From Poriferisocius sp965200775 (GTDB taxonomy: Bacteria; Actinomycetota; Acidimicrobiia; Acidimicrobiales; Bin134), in contig OZ241383.1 in assembly GCA_965200775.1 (NCBI GenBank), forward strand, positions 3,080,090 to 3,144,089: a stretch of 64,000 bases of DNA, in the 5' to 3' direction. Numbering within the stretch: position 1 is the first letter of the stretch; every line of letters starts with the position of its first letter. The translations under genes were made by a program, and so were the position numbers. This document shows positions 24,400-32,689 of this stretch, piece by piece. Under the pieces are notes generated by a model. The model did no database searches, had not been told where the DNA came from, and was given only the letters and a program-made list of their open reading frames with translations.

Positions 24400-24402
24400 C
24401 TT
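24397..24402 (+). promoter_or_regulatory. Possible -10 element (TAGCTT) before copy B
   Basis: TAGCTT ends six bases before the GTG at 24409. Transcription from it would give a leaderless mRNA; no Shine-Dalgarno precedes this GTG. Confidence 0.35.
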
Positions 24403-24408
24403 GGGGGC

Positions 24409-25272
24409 GTGCCCGAAGAAGCGCCGCTGCTGGCCAACGAAGCCGACCACCCGCAAGAGGTCGTTTACACCGACGGAGAACGCCGGATCGTGACCATGGA
24501 CTCGGCACGGTACGTGGATGGCCGAAATCGGGACACCGACGTGGTGGTGCCGTCTTCTTACCTGGGGGTGCTGCCCGCCCGGCTGATGGCCCCCCACCGG
24601 CCTCGGGGCATCATCGGCCACGACGGATGCATCGGTAAGGACGGTGCGGGCATTGCCGGGCTCTGGTTCTTGGAAGCGCTGGGCATCCCCTCCGCGGCTG
24701 CCGAGGGGATGAGCGCCGAGTTGGGCAACGGCCTTGACCTGTATCAAACCGGGGTCATCTCCCGGCTCAACATCTACGCCGAGCGCTGCGGGGTGGCCGA
24801 AGGCATGGCGGTATCGGAAGCGGCCCGGTTGCTCCTCGCCGAGGAGCCCGGCGAAGTGGACGAGGGAACCAAGATCCGCCGGGACGTGAAGGCCACCTCG
24901 GCAACCGGGCGGCAGATCGTGGTCACCGACTCCATCGTGTTTGCCTTGCCCGAGGATTCCCGCAACGTGCTGGTCACCGCGGGCCACACCGGTCGTAGCG
25001 GGGCAGACTTTCTGCTGGAGGTGAGCCCGCATGGGTTCATCTGCTCCGACGGGGGTCGCAGCAAGAACGACGCCGGGATTGCCGGGCTGGCCATTACCGA
25101 GGCCCACGGGCTGGCCGGGGCGTGCTGCGATGCGTGGAGTGCCCCGGTAGGCGATGCGTTCAAGGCCTACGATGAGGGCATCATCAGCGCATGCAACCAG
25201 CCGGCCCGCGACCGAGGCGTTGAGGTGGGGATGAGCGTGGCCGATGCGGCTACGGCCCTGCTGGAGGGTTGA
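24409..25272 (+). CDS. Unrecognised conserved protein with two internal repeats (copy B)
   Basis: A 287-residue paralogue of the protein at 15977. Shared landmarks are MDSARYV, VVPSSYLGVLPARLMAPHRPRG, IAGLWFLEALGIPS, GVISRLNIYAERCGV, VVTDSIVFA, NVLVTAGHTGRSG, GFICSDGGRSKNDAG and GIISACNQPARDRGVEVGM. As in copy A the two halves are homologous to each other. The start GTG 24409 is near a leaderless -10. The next gene (an amidohydrolase) starts one base after its stop, so the two are co-translated, suggesting they act on the same substrate. No function is known to me. Confidence 0.75.
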   Translation: MPEEAPLLANEADHPQEVVYTDGERRIVTMDSARYVDGRNRDTDVVVPSSYLGVLPARLMAPHRPRGIIGHDGCIGKDGAGIAGLWFLEALGIPSAAAEGMSAELGNGLDLYQTGVISRLNIYAERCGVAEGMAVSEAARLLLAEEPGEVDEGTKIRRDVKATSATGRQIVVTDSIVFALPEDSRNVLVTAGHTGRSGADFLLEVSPHGFICSDGGRSKNDAGIAGLAITEAHGLAGACCDAWSAPVGDAFKAYDEGIISACNQPARDRGVEVGMSVADAATALLEG

Positions 25273-25273
25273 A

Positions 25274-26602
25274 ATGACCCCCACCGGAGACACGCCGATT
25301 CTGATCCGCTGGGGCACCGTCATCGACGGCACCGGCACCCCGCCCCAGCCCAACACCGAGGTCTTGCTGGACGGCGACCGGATCGTGGCCGTCGGTCCCA
25401 ACCTCGAGACCACACACCCCGATACCACCATCATCGACGCCACCGGATGCACGGTTATGCCGGGGCTCATCGACGCCCACGTCCATGTGACCTTCGACGA
25501 TGTCCAATCCAACGACGAGCTGTTCTTCCACCGCGATCACACCCTGGCCGCTCTGATAGCGGCCCAGAACCTTCAGAAGTTGCTGCTGGCAGGGGTGACG
25601 GGGTTCTGCGACCCCGACACCTTGTTTTCCATGGGGCCGTCGCTGCGCGACGCGGTGGACGCCGGGGTGGTGGAGGGCCCTCGCATGGCCACCGGGGTGC
25701 AGGCCCTGGTGACCTCCGTGGGTGGCACCGCCGGGCGGCTCATCCCCGACACCGGGGTGGTGGGTTACGCCCAGGTGGTGACCTCTATCGACGAGATGAT
25801 CCAGATGACCCGTCGCCACATCAAGGGTGGTGGCGACTGGATCAAGATTCACGCCACCGGCTCCATTCCCCGTCACCAGGGTGAGTTGCTGGCCTGGAAG
25901 TACGAGGAGCTGAAAGCGGTGTGCGACACCGCTCACGAGCTGGAGACCCCGGTTATGGCCCACTGCCGCTCGGCAGAAAGCACCAGGGTGTGCGCCCAGG
26001 CCGGGGTGGACCTCATCCTCCACGCCTCGTTCATGGACGATGCCGGGTTGGAAGCGGTGATCGAAGCCGGTGCGGCCCTCATGCCCACCTTCACGTTCCT
26101 GGCCAACCTGGCCGACTACGGCCATTTGGTCGGAGCCGGCACGGGGATGCAGGACGTGTTCCGGGGCGAGATCGAGGCCACCGCCAAGATGATGGCCAAG
26201 GCCCACGCTGCCGGGGTGCCGTTGCTGTGCGGCTCGGAGTCGGGGTTCGCCCTCACCCCTTACGGGCACTGGCACGCCCGGGAGATGGAGGTGCTGGTGG
26301 AGTCGGTAGGGCTGTCGCCGATCGAGGCCATCGCCTGCGCTACCGCAAACGGGGCCATCGCACTGCGCATGGAGAGCGAGGTGGGCACCATCGAGCCGGG
26401 CATGGCTGCCGATGTTCTGGTGGTGGAAGGCAACCCCGCTGCGGACGTGACCGTGCTTGGCGACCGGTCCAACCTCCTCCGGGTGATCAGCCGGGGCCGC
26501 CCGGTGGACCTGAACCGGCCGTGGCCAACCCGCTCGCCTATTTCGGGCGAGAAGGTGGCCAACTGGGCCGCTCAGATCCTCACCTGGGGTCTGACCCAAT
26601 AG
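25274..26602 (+). CDS. Imidazolonepropionase-like amidohydrolase
   Basis: A 442-residue metal-dependent hydrolase of the amidohydrolase superfamily. The N-terminal beta-sandwich has VIDGTGTPPQPNTEVLLDGDRIVAVG; GLIDAHVHVTFDD gives the HXH site; IKIHATGSIP, VMAHCRSAEST and LILHASFMDD give the later ligands. At the position of the usual GTD(S/A) the sequence is LLCGSESGFAL, with Glu where Asp is expected. The C-terminal GTIEPGMAADVLVVEGNP completes the fold. ATG at 25274 lies one base after the copy B stop. Likely hydrolyses a cyclic amide, imide or similar bond. Confidence 0.88.
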   Translation: MTPTGDTPILIRWGTVIDGTGTPPQPNTEVLLDGDRIVAVGPNLETTHPDTTIIDATGCTVMPGLIDAHVHVTFDDVQSNDELFFHRDHTLAALIAAQNLQKLLLAGVTGFCDPDTLFSMGPSLRDAVDAGVVEGPRMATGVQALVTSVGGTAGRLIPDTGVVGYAQVVTSIDEMIQMTRRHIKGGGDWIKIHATGSIPRHQGELLAWKYEELKAVCDTAHELETPVMAHCRSAESTRVCAQAGVDLILHASFMDDAGLEAVIEAGAALMPTFTFLANLADYGHLVGAGTGMQDVFRGEIEATAKMMAKAHAAGVPLLCGSESGFALTPYGHWHAREMEVLVESVGLSPIEAIACATANGAIALRMESEVGTIEPGMAADVLVVEGNPAADVTVLGDRSNLLRVISRGRPVDLNRPWPTRSPISGEKVANWAAQILTWGLTQ

Positions 26603-26630
26603 GCGGGTCTGGCTCAGCAGGCGGGATCCC

Positions 26631-27851
26631 TCAGATCGCCAGCAATACCGGATAACGGCCGAAGTAGGGCCGGGTGGTGGAGGCGTCCATCTCCGGGGGA
26701 TCGTCGGGGTCGGGACGGCACCCGTAGTCGAACAAAGTCTGCACCGCTACCGGCACCAAGCCGAAAAGGTGGGCGTCAGCATCGTCGCCGGACATGAACG
26801 ACACCCCGGCGGCAAGGTCCTGGCCGATACAGGCATGCATGCCCTGGCCGAAGCTCAGCCCCCACGGTGCCACCCCGTCGCCCAGGGTCCGGTCCGGGTT
26901 GAACGCATCGGCGTCGTCGCCGAACACCGAAGGGTCGCGGTTCACCGCCAACAGGTCCAGCGTCACCCGATCTCCCCGGGCGATGCGCACCCCGCTGGAC
27001 AGCTCGATGTCGTCCAGCGCCCAGCGCATCCCGGTGGGGCTGGACGGCTGGAGCCGGATGGTCTCATGGGTACACCTCTGCACGAACAGGCGGTCGTCGC
27101 GCACCCGGTTCTCGTCCCCGGGATGGTCGGCCAGCCAGGAGAAGATGTTGTGCATCACGCGGTTGAACGCGGTGGCCGAGGTGTGGGCCCCGGCCAGCAG
27201 GTAGAAGGCGATCTCCCGGCGAATGGTCTCGTGGCCCAGCTCCAGCCGGTCCTGGTTGTGGACAAGCACCATCAGCACGTCCCTTGGCAGATCGTCCACC
27301 TCGATTTCTCCGGCGTCGAGGCGTTCGAGCAGCTTCTGGCGCCGGGTAATGCCGGGGGTGAGGAACTCGGCGTCGAACGCCTCCAGCGCAGTGAGCACCT
27401 CGGCGGCCTTGGCTTCCTTGTCGCCGGTGTAGTGCGCCAGGGTGGCGCCTTCGATGAAGGTGGTCAGGTAGTCGTACAGCCGGAACGTCTCCTCGGGGGT
27501 ACATTGGGGCCGGTCCACCCCGGCGGTGAGCGCGGCGAGGTTCATCATGAGCTGGTGTCCCAACCTGACCAACTCCGCCCGACCCTCGGCCAGGTAAGGG
27601 GCCAGCGTGTCCTCGATGATCGGGGGGAACAGTTCCTGCTCGTACACGGTGAAGGTGTCCCTGCGGAACAGGCGGTTTTCCAGGCGGCGGCGGTTGCGGT
27701 GCTCGTCCCCGTGGAGGTTCACCACCACATCGCTCATGATCACATCGCCGGCGTCGTAAAGGGCTTGGCGCAGGTTCCTGTTGCGGTAGCACTCGGTGGC
27801 TTCGGCGAATGTGCTCACGGTGATTTCAGCCATGACCCGATATTCTGCCAT
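26631..27851 (-). CDS. Cytochrome P450 (copy 1)
   Basis: A 406-residue P450. Heme ligand motif FGQGMHACIGQDL, ExxR in THETIRLQPSSP, and I-helix LLAGAHTSATAF, where His takes the place of the usual Asp/Glu before Thr. The N-terminal part QALYDAGDVIM...GDEHRNRRRLENRLFRRDTF closely matches the second P450 at 46254, so they are paralogues. After the heme loop both have an unusual region ending DPDDPPE...GRYPVLL. ATG at 27851 has AGGA upstream; MAEITV at 27833 is an alternative. Divergent from ABC operon 1; the electron donor may be the ferredoxin at 45116. Confidence 0.92.
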   Translation of the reverse strand: MAEYRVMAEITVSTFAEATECYRNRNLRQALYDAGDVIMSDVVVNLHGDEHRNRRRLENRLFRRDTFTVYEQELFPPIIEDTLAPYLAEGRAELVRLGHQLMMNLAALTAGVDRPQCTPEETFRLYDYLTTFIEGATLAHYTGDKEAKAAEVLTALEAFDAEFLTPGITRRQKLLERLDAGEIEVDDLPRDVLMVLVHNQDRLELGHETIRREIAFYLLAGAHTSATAFNRVMHNIFSWLADHPGDENRVRDDRLFVQRCTHETIRLQPSSPTGMRWALDDIELSSGVRIARGDRVTLDLLAVNRDPSVFGDDADAFNPDRTLGDGVAPWGLSFGQGMHACIGQDLAAGVSFMSGDDADAHLFGLVPVAVQTLFDYGCRPDPDDPPEMDASTTRPYFGRYPVLLAI

Positions 27852-27861
27852 GCTTTCCTAA

Positions 27862-27923
27862 TTGTGAGGGTCACATGTCGGCAGTCCGACAATTCGTAGT
27901 CCAACAATCGAACATCCTCACAA
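27862..27923. promoter_or_regulatory. Divergent regulatory region with inverted repeats (P450 / ABC operon 1)
   Basis: The 101-base gap holds a perfect eight-base inverted repeat TTGTGAGG (27862-27869) / CCTCACAA (27916-27923) and, inside it, a hairpin TGTCGG-CAGT-CCGACA (27876-27891). No TANNNT -10 is visible on either strand. The symmetry suggests a shared regulator controlling transporter and P450 together. Confidence 0.5.
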
Positions 27924-27952
27924 CAATCAATCAGACACTTGGAGGGGACCCA

Positions 27953-29458
27953 ATGTCCAAGCTCTTGAAAGTCCTGGCGCTGCTGTTCAGCGTCGCCCTT
28001 ATTGCTGCCGCTTGCGGCAACGACGATGACAGCGGGGGCACCTCCGCAGGAGGAGGGGACCCGACAGCGGCTCCCACCGAGGCCGCTGATTCGGGCAGCG
28101 ATATGGCTGATGACTCGGGCGACGACATGGCCGGCGATTCGGGCAGCGATATGGCTGATGACTCGGGCGACGACATGGCCGGCGATTCGGGCAGCGATAT
28201 GGCTGATGACTCGGGCGACGACATGGCCGATGATTCCGGTGACGACATGGCCGATGATTCCGGTGACGACATGGCTGACGATTCGGGGGACGACATGGCC
28301 GATGGTTGCGCAGCCGCCACCGAGGGCGATGTGCGAGGCGTGGACAAGGAAAACGGCGTGATCACCATCGGGACGTCGCAGCCGTTCACCGGTCGTGCTG
28401 CGGTGGCAGGCGAGGGTCTTCTCGGCGGCTTGCAGATGGCGGTTGATGAGGTGAACGCCAACGGCGGCATCGACGGCTGCATGTTCGAGCTGGCGTGGGA
28501 GGACGACCGCTTCGAGATCGAGCAGATGGTCACCAACGTCCGCAAGATGATCGAGCAGGACAACGTGTGGGGCTTCGTGGGCACGGCCGGTTCGCAGGCC
28601 ATCCCGTCCACCTATCCCGACATCGAGGCCGCCGGCACCCCGCTGTGGGGTCCGGTGTCGCCTGCCGACCAGGACATCCAGGAGGTGTACCTCACCAACC
28701 CGACCCGCACCGAGCAGGGTCGCATTTGCATCGACTACTTCGCCGAGCAGGGCGTGACCAAGGTGGCGGCCATCGGTCAGGACAACGAGCTGGGTGAGGA
28801 GGCGTTCAACGCCATCGAGATCCAGGCTCCCGTCCACGGCATGGAGGTCGTGGCTACCGAGGAGGTCGAGGTGCTCTCCGATGCCGTCGCCCCAGCGGTG
28901 CTGGCCGTGATCGACTCCGGTGCCGAGGCGGTGCTGACCGCTCTGGACAACGCCCAGAACGGCTTGGTGCTCGATCAGTTCCACGAGGCCGGCCTTGAAG
29001 CCTACGTGTGCTCCGATGCCGGTTCCTCCGGTGCCGGTGGCCAGAACACGGTGGGCTTGGCCAACCCCGATGCCGCCGACGGTTATCTCGGTGCTCTGCA
29101 GGTGGCCCTCACCGACTCCGACATGGAATTCGTGCAGCATTGGAGCGAGCTGTGGGACGCCTACGACGGCCCCGGCAAGGAAGGTGGCGCTCCCAACTTC
29201 AGCCTCCAGACCTACTCAATCGCCGCTGCTTTCTTCGAGCTGTGGGACCGGCTCGACGGCAACTACACCTACGACAACTTCCACGCCGTGGCCGAGTCGC
29301 TAGTGGATGACCCCATTGCGGTGCCGTCGATCCCGCCAGTGGCCTGTGGGGCGCTGCCCGGCGGCCATAGCTGTGCATCGGGCGCAGGTGTTGCCCGGTA
29401 CGACGCTGCGACCGAGACCTGGACCCAGGTCCGGAGCTTCCAGCAGCCCGCGAGCTGA
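27953..29458 (+). CDS. HAAT-type ABC transporter substrate-binding lipoprotein 1
   Basis: A 501-residue lipoprotein: MSKLLKVLALLFSVALIAAAC is a signal peptide with lipobox, Cys 21 being lipidated. An acidic linker of nine octapeptides (DSG[S/D]DMA[D/G]) follows, then a periplasmic-binding-protein type I domain (VITIGTSQPFTGRAAVAGEG, VNANGGIDGCMFELAWEDD, GFVGTAGSQAIPSTYP). LivJ/K-like proteins bind branched amino acids, amides or aromatic acids. ATG at 27953 has GGAGGGGA. It heads an operon with two permease and two ATPase genes; a hairpin after it may keep its mRNA more abundant. Confidence 0.92.
   Translation: MSKLLKVLALLFSVALIAAACGNDDDSGGTSAGGGDPTAAPTEAADSGSDMADDSGDDMAGDSGSDMADDSGDDMAGDSGSDMADDSGDDMADDSGDDMADDSGDDMADDSGDDMADGCAAATEGDVRGVDKENGVITIGTSQPFTGRAAVAGEGLLGGLQMAVDEVNANGGIDGCMFELAWEDDRFEIEQMVTNVRKMIEQDNVWGFVGTAGSQAIPSTYPDIEAAGTPLWGPVSPADQDIQEVYLTNPTRTEQGRICIDYFAEQGVTKVAAIGQDNELGEEAFNAIEIQAPVHGMEVVATEEVEVLSDAVAPAVLAVIDSGAEAVLTALDNAQNGLVLDQFHEAGLEAYVCSDAGSSGAGGQNTVGLANPDAADGYLGALQVALTDSDMEFVQHWSELWDAYDGPGKEGGAPNFSLQTYSIAAAFFELWDRLDGNYTYDNFHAVAESLVDDPIAVPSIPPVACGALPGGHSCASGAGVARYDAATETWTQVRSFQQPAS
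28088..28303 (+). repeat. Coding tandem repeat, nine 24-bp units (octapeptide linker)
   Basis: Three 48-bp higher-order units (28088, 28136, 28184) followed by three 24-bp units to 28303. Each 24-bp unit encodes DSG[S/D]DMA[D/G]. The first two 48-bp units are identical, so the array expanded recently. It forms a very acidic flexible tether between the lipid anchor and the binding domain. Confidence 0.92.
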
Positions 29459-29472
29459 GCTGATCTACGGTA

Positions 29473-29502
29473 GGCCCGGGGTGGGGAGCCCCGCCCCGGG
29501 CC
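29473..29502 (+). terminator. Strong GC hairpin between substrate-binding and permease genes
   Basis: Two 14-base arms, GGCCCGGGGTGGGG and CCCCGCCCCGGGCC, with one G-U pair and a two-base apex. No U run follows, so it is not a classical intrinsic terminator. In a liv-type operon it could protect the upstream mRNA 3' end or partly terminate, raising binding-protein over permease levels. Confidence 0.6.
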
Positions 29503-29571
29503 ACGCCAACTGGCAGCAGGTAACCGATCCGAGGATCATGAGGACGTACTAAGCGCCTAGGGGGAACAGGA

Positions 29572-30669
29572 GTGGACCAACTCCTACAGCAGATAGTGGC
29601 CGGGCTGGAAACCGGCTCGAGCTACGCCCTGATCGGCTTGGCCATCGTGGTCATCATGAAGTCCACGGATGTGCCCAACTTCGCTACCGCGGAGATGGGT
29701 CTGGTTGCCGCCTATATGTCGTGGTACCTGTCGACCGATCCCGCCAAGGGAGGGGAGGGCTGGCCGTTCTGGCTGGCTGTGTTGATCGGTTTGGCATTTG
29801 CCGCCGTTTTCGGGGCCATAACCCAGTATCTGCTGATCCGCCCGCTGACAGGGCTTTCCAACCAACCTCTGGCCTTCTTCTTCGGCCTGGGGTTGGGATG
29901 GCAGAGCATCGGCTTCCTAAACGACGAGGGCCTGCCTACGTTCCTGGACTGGTTCCCTGTTACCGACGAGGGATTCCCGCTGGCGCTAGCGGTGATTCTG
30001 GCCGTGATCACCGCGGTGTTGAGCTACCTCATGATCCGCCATTGGGTGAAGCCCCTGGCGATTGTGGACCACTTCCCGCTGCTGCTGCTCACCATCGGGC
30101 TCACCTTCGCTCTGGGTTCGCTCATCGAGAACCTGTGGGGAGCCACCCCTCAGCGCTTCGACGCCCCTTGGTCGGGCGAGACGTTCGACTGGGGTAGCAC
30201 CCGGATTGGTTGGGATCAGGTTGTCACCATCGTGGTTGGCCTCATCATCGCCACCGGGTTGGCTGCATTCTTCCGGTCCAAGTGGGGCGTGCGGATGAGG
30301 GCCATCGCCGAGGACGGTCCAACGGCCCGGATGTTGGGCATCAACGCCGGAGCGGTTTCGCTGATCGCATGGGCCATCGGCACGCTGGTGGCCGGTGCCG
30401 CCATGATCCTGAACACCAGCTCCACCGTGCTTGAGTTGGGCAGCGCCGAGGGTCTGATCCTCAAGGGGTTCATCGCCGCGGTGCTGGGAGGGTTCACCTC
30501 ATTGGGCGGCACGTTCGCCGGCGGCCTGCTCATCGGAGTGGGCGAGGCCCTGGCCGGAGGTCAGATTGACACCAGCCTGCAGCCCACCATTGCGCTGCTC
30601 GTGGTGGTTGTGGTGCTGCTTGTGGCGCCCGGAGGGTTCAGCCGCACCGCTAGGACCCGCGAGGTATAG
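29572..30669 (+). CDS. HAAT ABC transporter permease 1 (LivH type)
   Basis: A 365-residue inner-membrane permease with about eight hydrophobic helices. LETGSSYALIGLAIVVIMKS at the start, FRSKWGVRMRAIAEDGPTARMLGINAG (the conserved cytoplasmic loop contacting the ATPase) and GFIAAVLGGFTSLGGTFAGG mark LivH. The start is GTG 29572 with GGGGGAA upstream. It forms a heterodimer with the next gene product. The 113 bases before it hold only the GC hairpin. Confidence 0.92.
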   Translation: MDQLLQQIVAGLETGSSYALIGLAIVVIMKSTDVPNFATAEMGLVAAYMSWYLSTDPAKGGEGWPFWLAVLIGLAFAAVFGAITQYLLIRPLTGLSNQPLAFFFGLGLGWQSIGFLNDEGLPTFLDWFPVTDEGFPLALAVILAVITAVLSYLMIRHWVKPLAIVDHFPLLLLTIGLTFALGSLIENLWGATPQRFDAPWSGETFDWGSTRIGWDQVVTIVVGLIIATGLAAFFRSKWGVRMRAIAEDGPTARMLGINAGAVSLIAWAIGTLVAGAAMILNTSSTVLELGSAEGLILKGFIAAVLGGFTSLGGTFAGGLLIGVGEALAGGQIDTSLQPTIALLVVVVVLLVAPGGFSRTARTREV

Positions 30670-30672
30670 GCC

Positions 30673-31776
30673 ATGTCCGACACTGCCGCCGCCGCTCGCC
30701 CCCTCTACCCCCCCAAACCGGCCGGCCCGGCCCGATACCGGGATCAGCTCACCACCTTAGGGGTGTTCGCGTTCCTGGCCCTCCTTCCCTGGATGCCCAT
30801 CCTGGGGTGGACCGACATCTTCGACAGCAGCAACAACTTCGGGCGGGGCAATCTGGCTTTCGTCTTCGCTTACGGTGCAGCCGCTGTGGGGTTCAACCTG
30901 CTGGTGGGCTACTCCGGCACCCTGGGCCTGGCTGTGGCCGGGCTGTTTGCTTTGGGTGCGTACGGCACCGCGGTGCTGTCGGCTCCCAGCGATGCCCGAG
31001 AGGCTCTGGCCGGGTACGACTGGCCGTTCTTCTTGGCCCTGCCGGTGGTGTGCATCGCCGCCGCCATCATCGGCGTTCTGGTGGGTTTCCCCGCTGCCAG
31101 GCTCAAGGGTTTCTTCCTGGCCATAGCCACCCTGGCTCTCGGCGAGCTCATCGTGACCATCATCCGTCTCGACGACGAGGTGTGGACCGGTCTGAAGACA
31201 AACGGCGGCACCGGTAAGCAGGTTCCCCAGTTCCTGGTTCCCGGCCTCGACCGCATCCTCAGCGCTTACATGCTGTCGTTGGGGGCTTTGTTCCTGATGA
31301 TGATCGCTTACATCGTGCTCACCAACCGGCGCCTGGGCCGCACGCTGAAAGCGGTGCGCGACATCGACATCGCCACCGGACCCATCGGCATCTCGTCCAC
31401 CTACTACAAGCTGGTGGCGTTCGGACTCTCGGCGTTTGCCGCAGCGCTGGCCGGGGCCATGTGGGCTCAGAACAGCTCCTTCGTGAACCCGCAGACCTTC
31501 CGCACCCGGTTGCTGGTGTTCATGCTCGTGGTGTTGATCGTGGGCGGGTTGAGCCGCAAGTGGGGTCCGCTCATCGGGGCAATCTTCTTCGTATTCCTGC
31601 GCCAGAAGCTCCAGGACACCCAGAAGCTGCTGTTCTTGATCCTGGGAATAGCGTTGATTTTGGCCGTGCTCATCCTGCCCCACGGTATCGCAGCTCTGCC
31701 TGAGCGGATTCGTGAAAGCCGTTGGGTGAAGGATCTCCAGCGTCGCCTTGAGATGGTCACCGGGATGTCGTCATGA
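30673..31776 (+). CDS. HAAT ABC transporter permease 2 (LivM type)
   Basis: A 367-residue permease. After a short cytoplasmic N-terminus come about nine helices; LAFVFAYGAAAVGFNLLVGY, SGTLGLAVAGLFALGAYG, RLGRTLKAVRDIDIATGPIGI (ATPase-contact loop) and GGLSRKWGPLIGAIFFV match LivM. It starts three bases after livH. Its stop region is duplicated 47 bases downstream at the start of the next gene. Confidence 0.92.
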   Translation: MSDTAAAARPLYPPKPAGPARYRDQLTTLGVFAFLALLPWMPILGWTDIFDSSNNFGRGNLAFVFAYGAAAVGFNLLVGYSGTLGLAVAGLFALGAYGTAVLSAPSDAREALAGYDWPFFLALPVVCIAAAIIGVLVGFPAARLKGFFLAIATLALGELIVTIIRLDDEVWTGLKTNGGTGKQVPQFLVPGLDRILSAYMLSLGALFLMMIAYIVLTNRRLGRTLKAVRDIDIATGPIGISSTYYKLVAFGLSAFAAALAGAMWAQNSSFVNPQTFRTRLLVFMLVVLIVGGLSRKWGPLIGAIFFVFLRQKLQDTQKLLFLILGIALILAVLILPHGIAALPERIRESRWVKDLQRRLEMVTGMSS

Positions 31777-31826
31777 GCGCTTTTGGTCTACCGGCCCCCA
31801 CCGACCCCGGGATGTCGTCATGAGCG
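31761..31826 (+). repeat. 19-bp direct repeat at the livM-livG junction (47-bp period)
   Basis: CGGGATGTCGTCATGAGCG occurs at 31761-31779, containing the permease stop, and at 31808-31826, containing the ATPase start. Both copies hold ATGA and encode M-S-S-stop / M-S. This is a clear tandem duplication of a stop/start junction. Confidence 0.85.
31773..31823 (+). other. Relay micro-ORF between livM and livG (16 residues)
   Basis: ATG at 31773 overlaps the livM stop (ATGA) and the frame ends with TGA overlapping the livG ATG at 31820 (ATGA). It encodes MSAFGLPAPTDPGMSS; its ends are identical in sequence to the livM end and the livG start because of the 47-bp duplication. Confidence 0.35.
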
Positions 31827-32689
31827 TTACCGACTCGGCCCCGGCCCCGGCCGATTCGGCTCATGACGATGCCCAGGTGTCGCTGTCGGTCCAGGATCTG
31901 CACGTCGCCTTTGGCGGCAACCGGGTGCTGCAAGGGGTGGACCTGTTCTTCACCCCCGGTTTCAACGGGCTGATCGGCCCCAACGGAGCGGGCAAGACCA
32001 CGGTGTTCAACGTGATCTCCGGTTATGTCCGCCGTAACCAGGGAACGGTGAAGCTTCAGGGGGAAGACCTGCTGCACTTGTCCCGCACCCAACGTGTGAA
32101 GGCCGGTATCGGGCGCACCTTCCAGGCGCCTCGCCTCATCCTCGACGCAACCGTCATGGAGAACACCCTGCTGGGGCGGCACCATTTGTTCCGCTGGGGT
32201 CACTTCGCCGAGCTGTTGCTCCTGCCACAGCAGCGCCGGGAGGAGACCGAGGCCCGGCGAGTCTGCATGGCCATGCTCGACCGGTTTGGGCTGGCCGACG
32301 CGGCCCACGAGGAAGCCGGAGCGCTGTCGCTGGGATCGCAGAAGCTGGTGGAGGTGGCCAGGGCTCTGGTGGCCGATCCCACTGTGGTGCTGCTCGACGA
32401 GCCCGCTGCCGGTTTGGGGGCCGACGACGTGACCGTGTTGCTGCGGGGGTTGCGGGAGATCGTGGCCGAGCGCAACCTGTGCGTGATCATCATCGAGCAC
32501 GACCTTCAGTTGGTCACCAGCCTCTGTCCCAAGATCAGCGTGCTGCACTTCGGCAAGATCATCTCCGAGGGGACCCCCGAGCACGTCACCACCGATCCGG
32601 TGGTGATCGAGGCTTATCTGGGTCACGGGTTCGAGATGGAGGCCGGGGACGACAGCCCTGAGCCGTCCGTTGAAGGGGACGAGTCCTGA
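31820..32689 (+). CDS. HAAT ABC transporter ATP-binding protein (LivG type)
   Basis: A 289-residue ATPase: Walker A GPNGAGKTT, long LivG insert after KAGIGRTFQAPRLILDATV, signature LSLGSQKLVEVARAL, Walker B VVLLDEPAAGLG, and H-loop IIIEHDLQLV. It energises uptake with LivF in the cytoplasm. The start ATG 31820 was chosen because it lies at a stop/start overlap and gives the family N-terminus after a short variable extension. Overlaps the next gene by one base (TGATG). Confidence 0.93.
   Translation: MSVTDSAPAPADSAHDDAQVSLSVQDLHVAFGGNRVLQGVDLFFTPGFNGLIGPNGAGKTTVFNVISGYVRRNQGTVKLQGEDLLHLSRTQRVKAGIGRTFQAPRLILDATVMENTLLGRHHLFRWGHFAELLLLPQQRREETEARRVCMAMLDRFGLADAAHEEAGALSLGSQKLVEVARALVADPTVVLLDEPAAGLGADDVTVLLRGLREIVAERNLCVIIIEHDLQLVTSLCPKISVLHFGKIISEGTPEHVTTDPVVIEAYLGHGFEMEAGDDSPEPSVEGDES

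Noticed and set aside
26769..27899. Open frame of 376 codons on the plus strand
   Set aside because: Antisense to the P450 gene, which has heme, ExxR and I-helix motifs; no recognisable domain in the shadow.
28088..28303. CRISPR or intergenic repeat
   Set aside because: The repeats are inside a coding frame and give a regular octapeptide.
29473..29502. Classical intrinsic terminator
   Set aside because: The hairpin is strong but no T run follows, and the permease genes lie downstream in the same operon.
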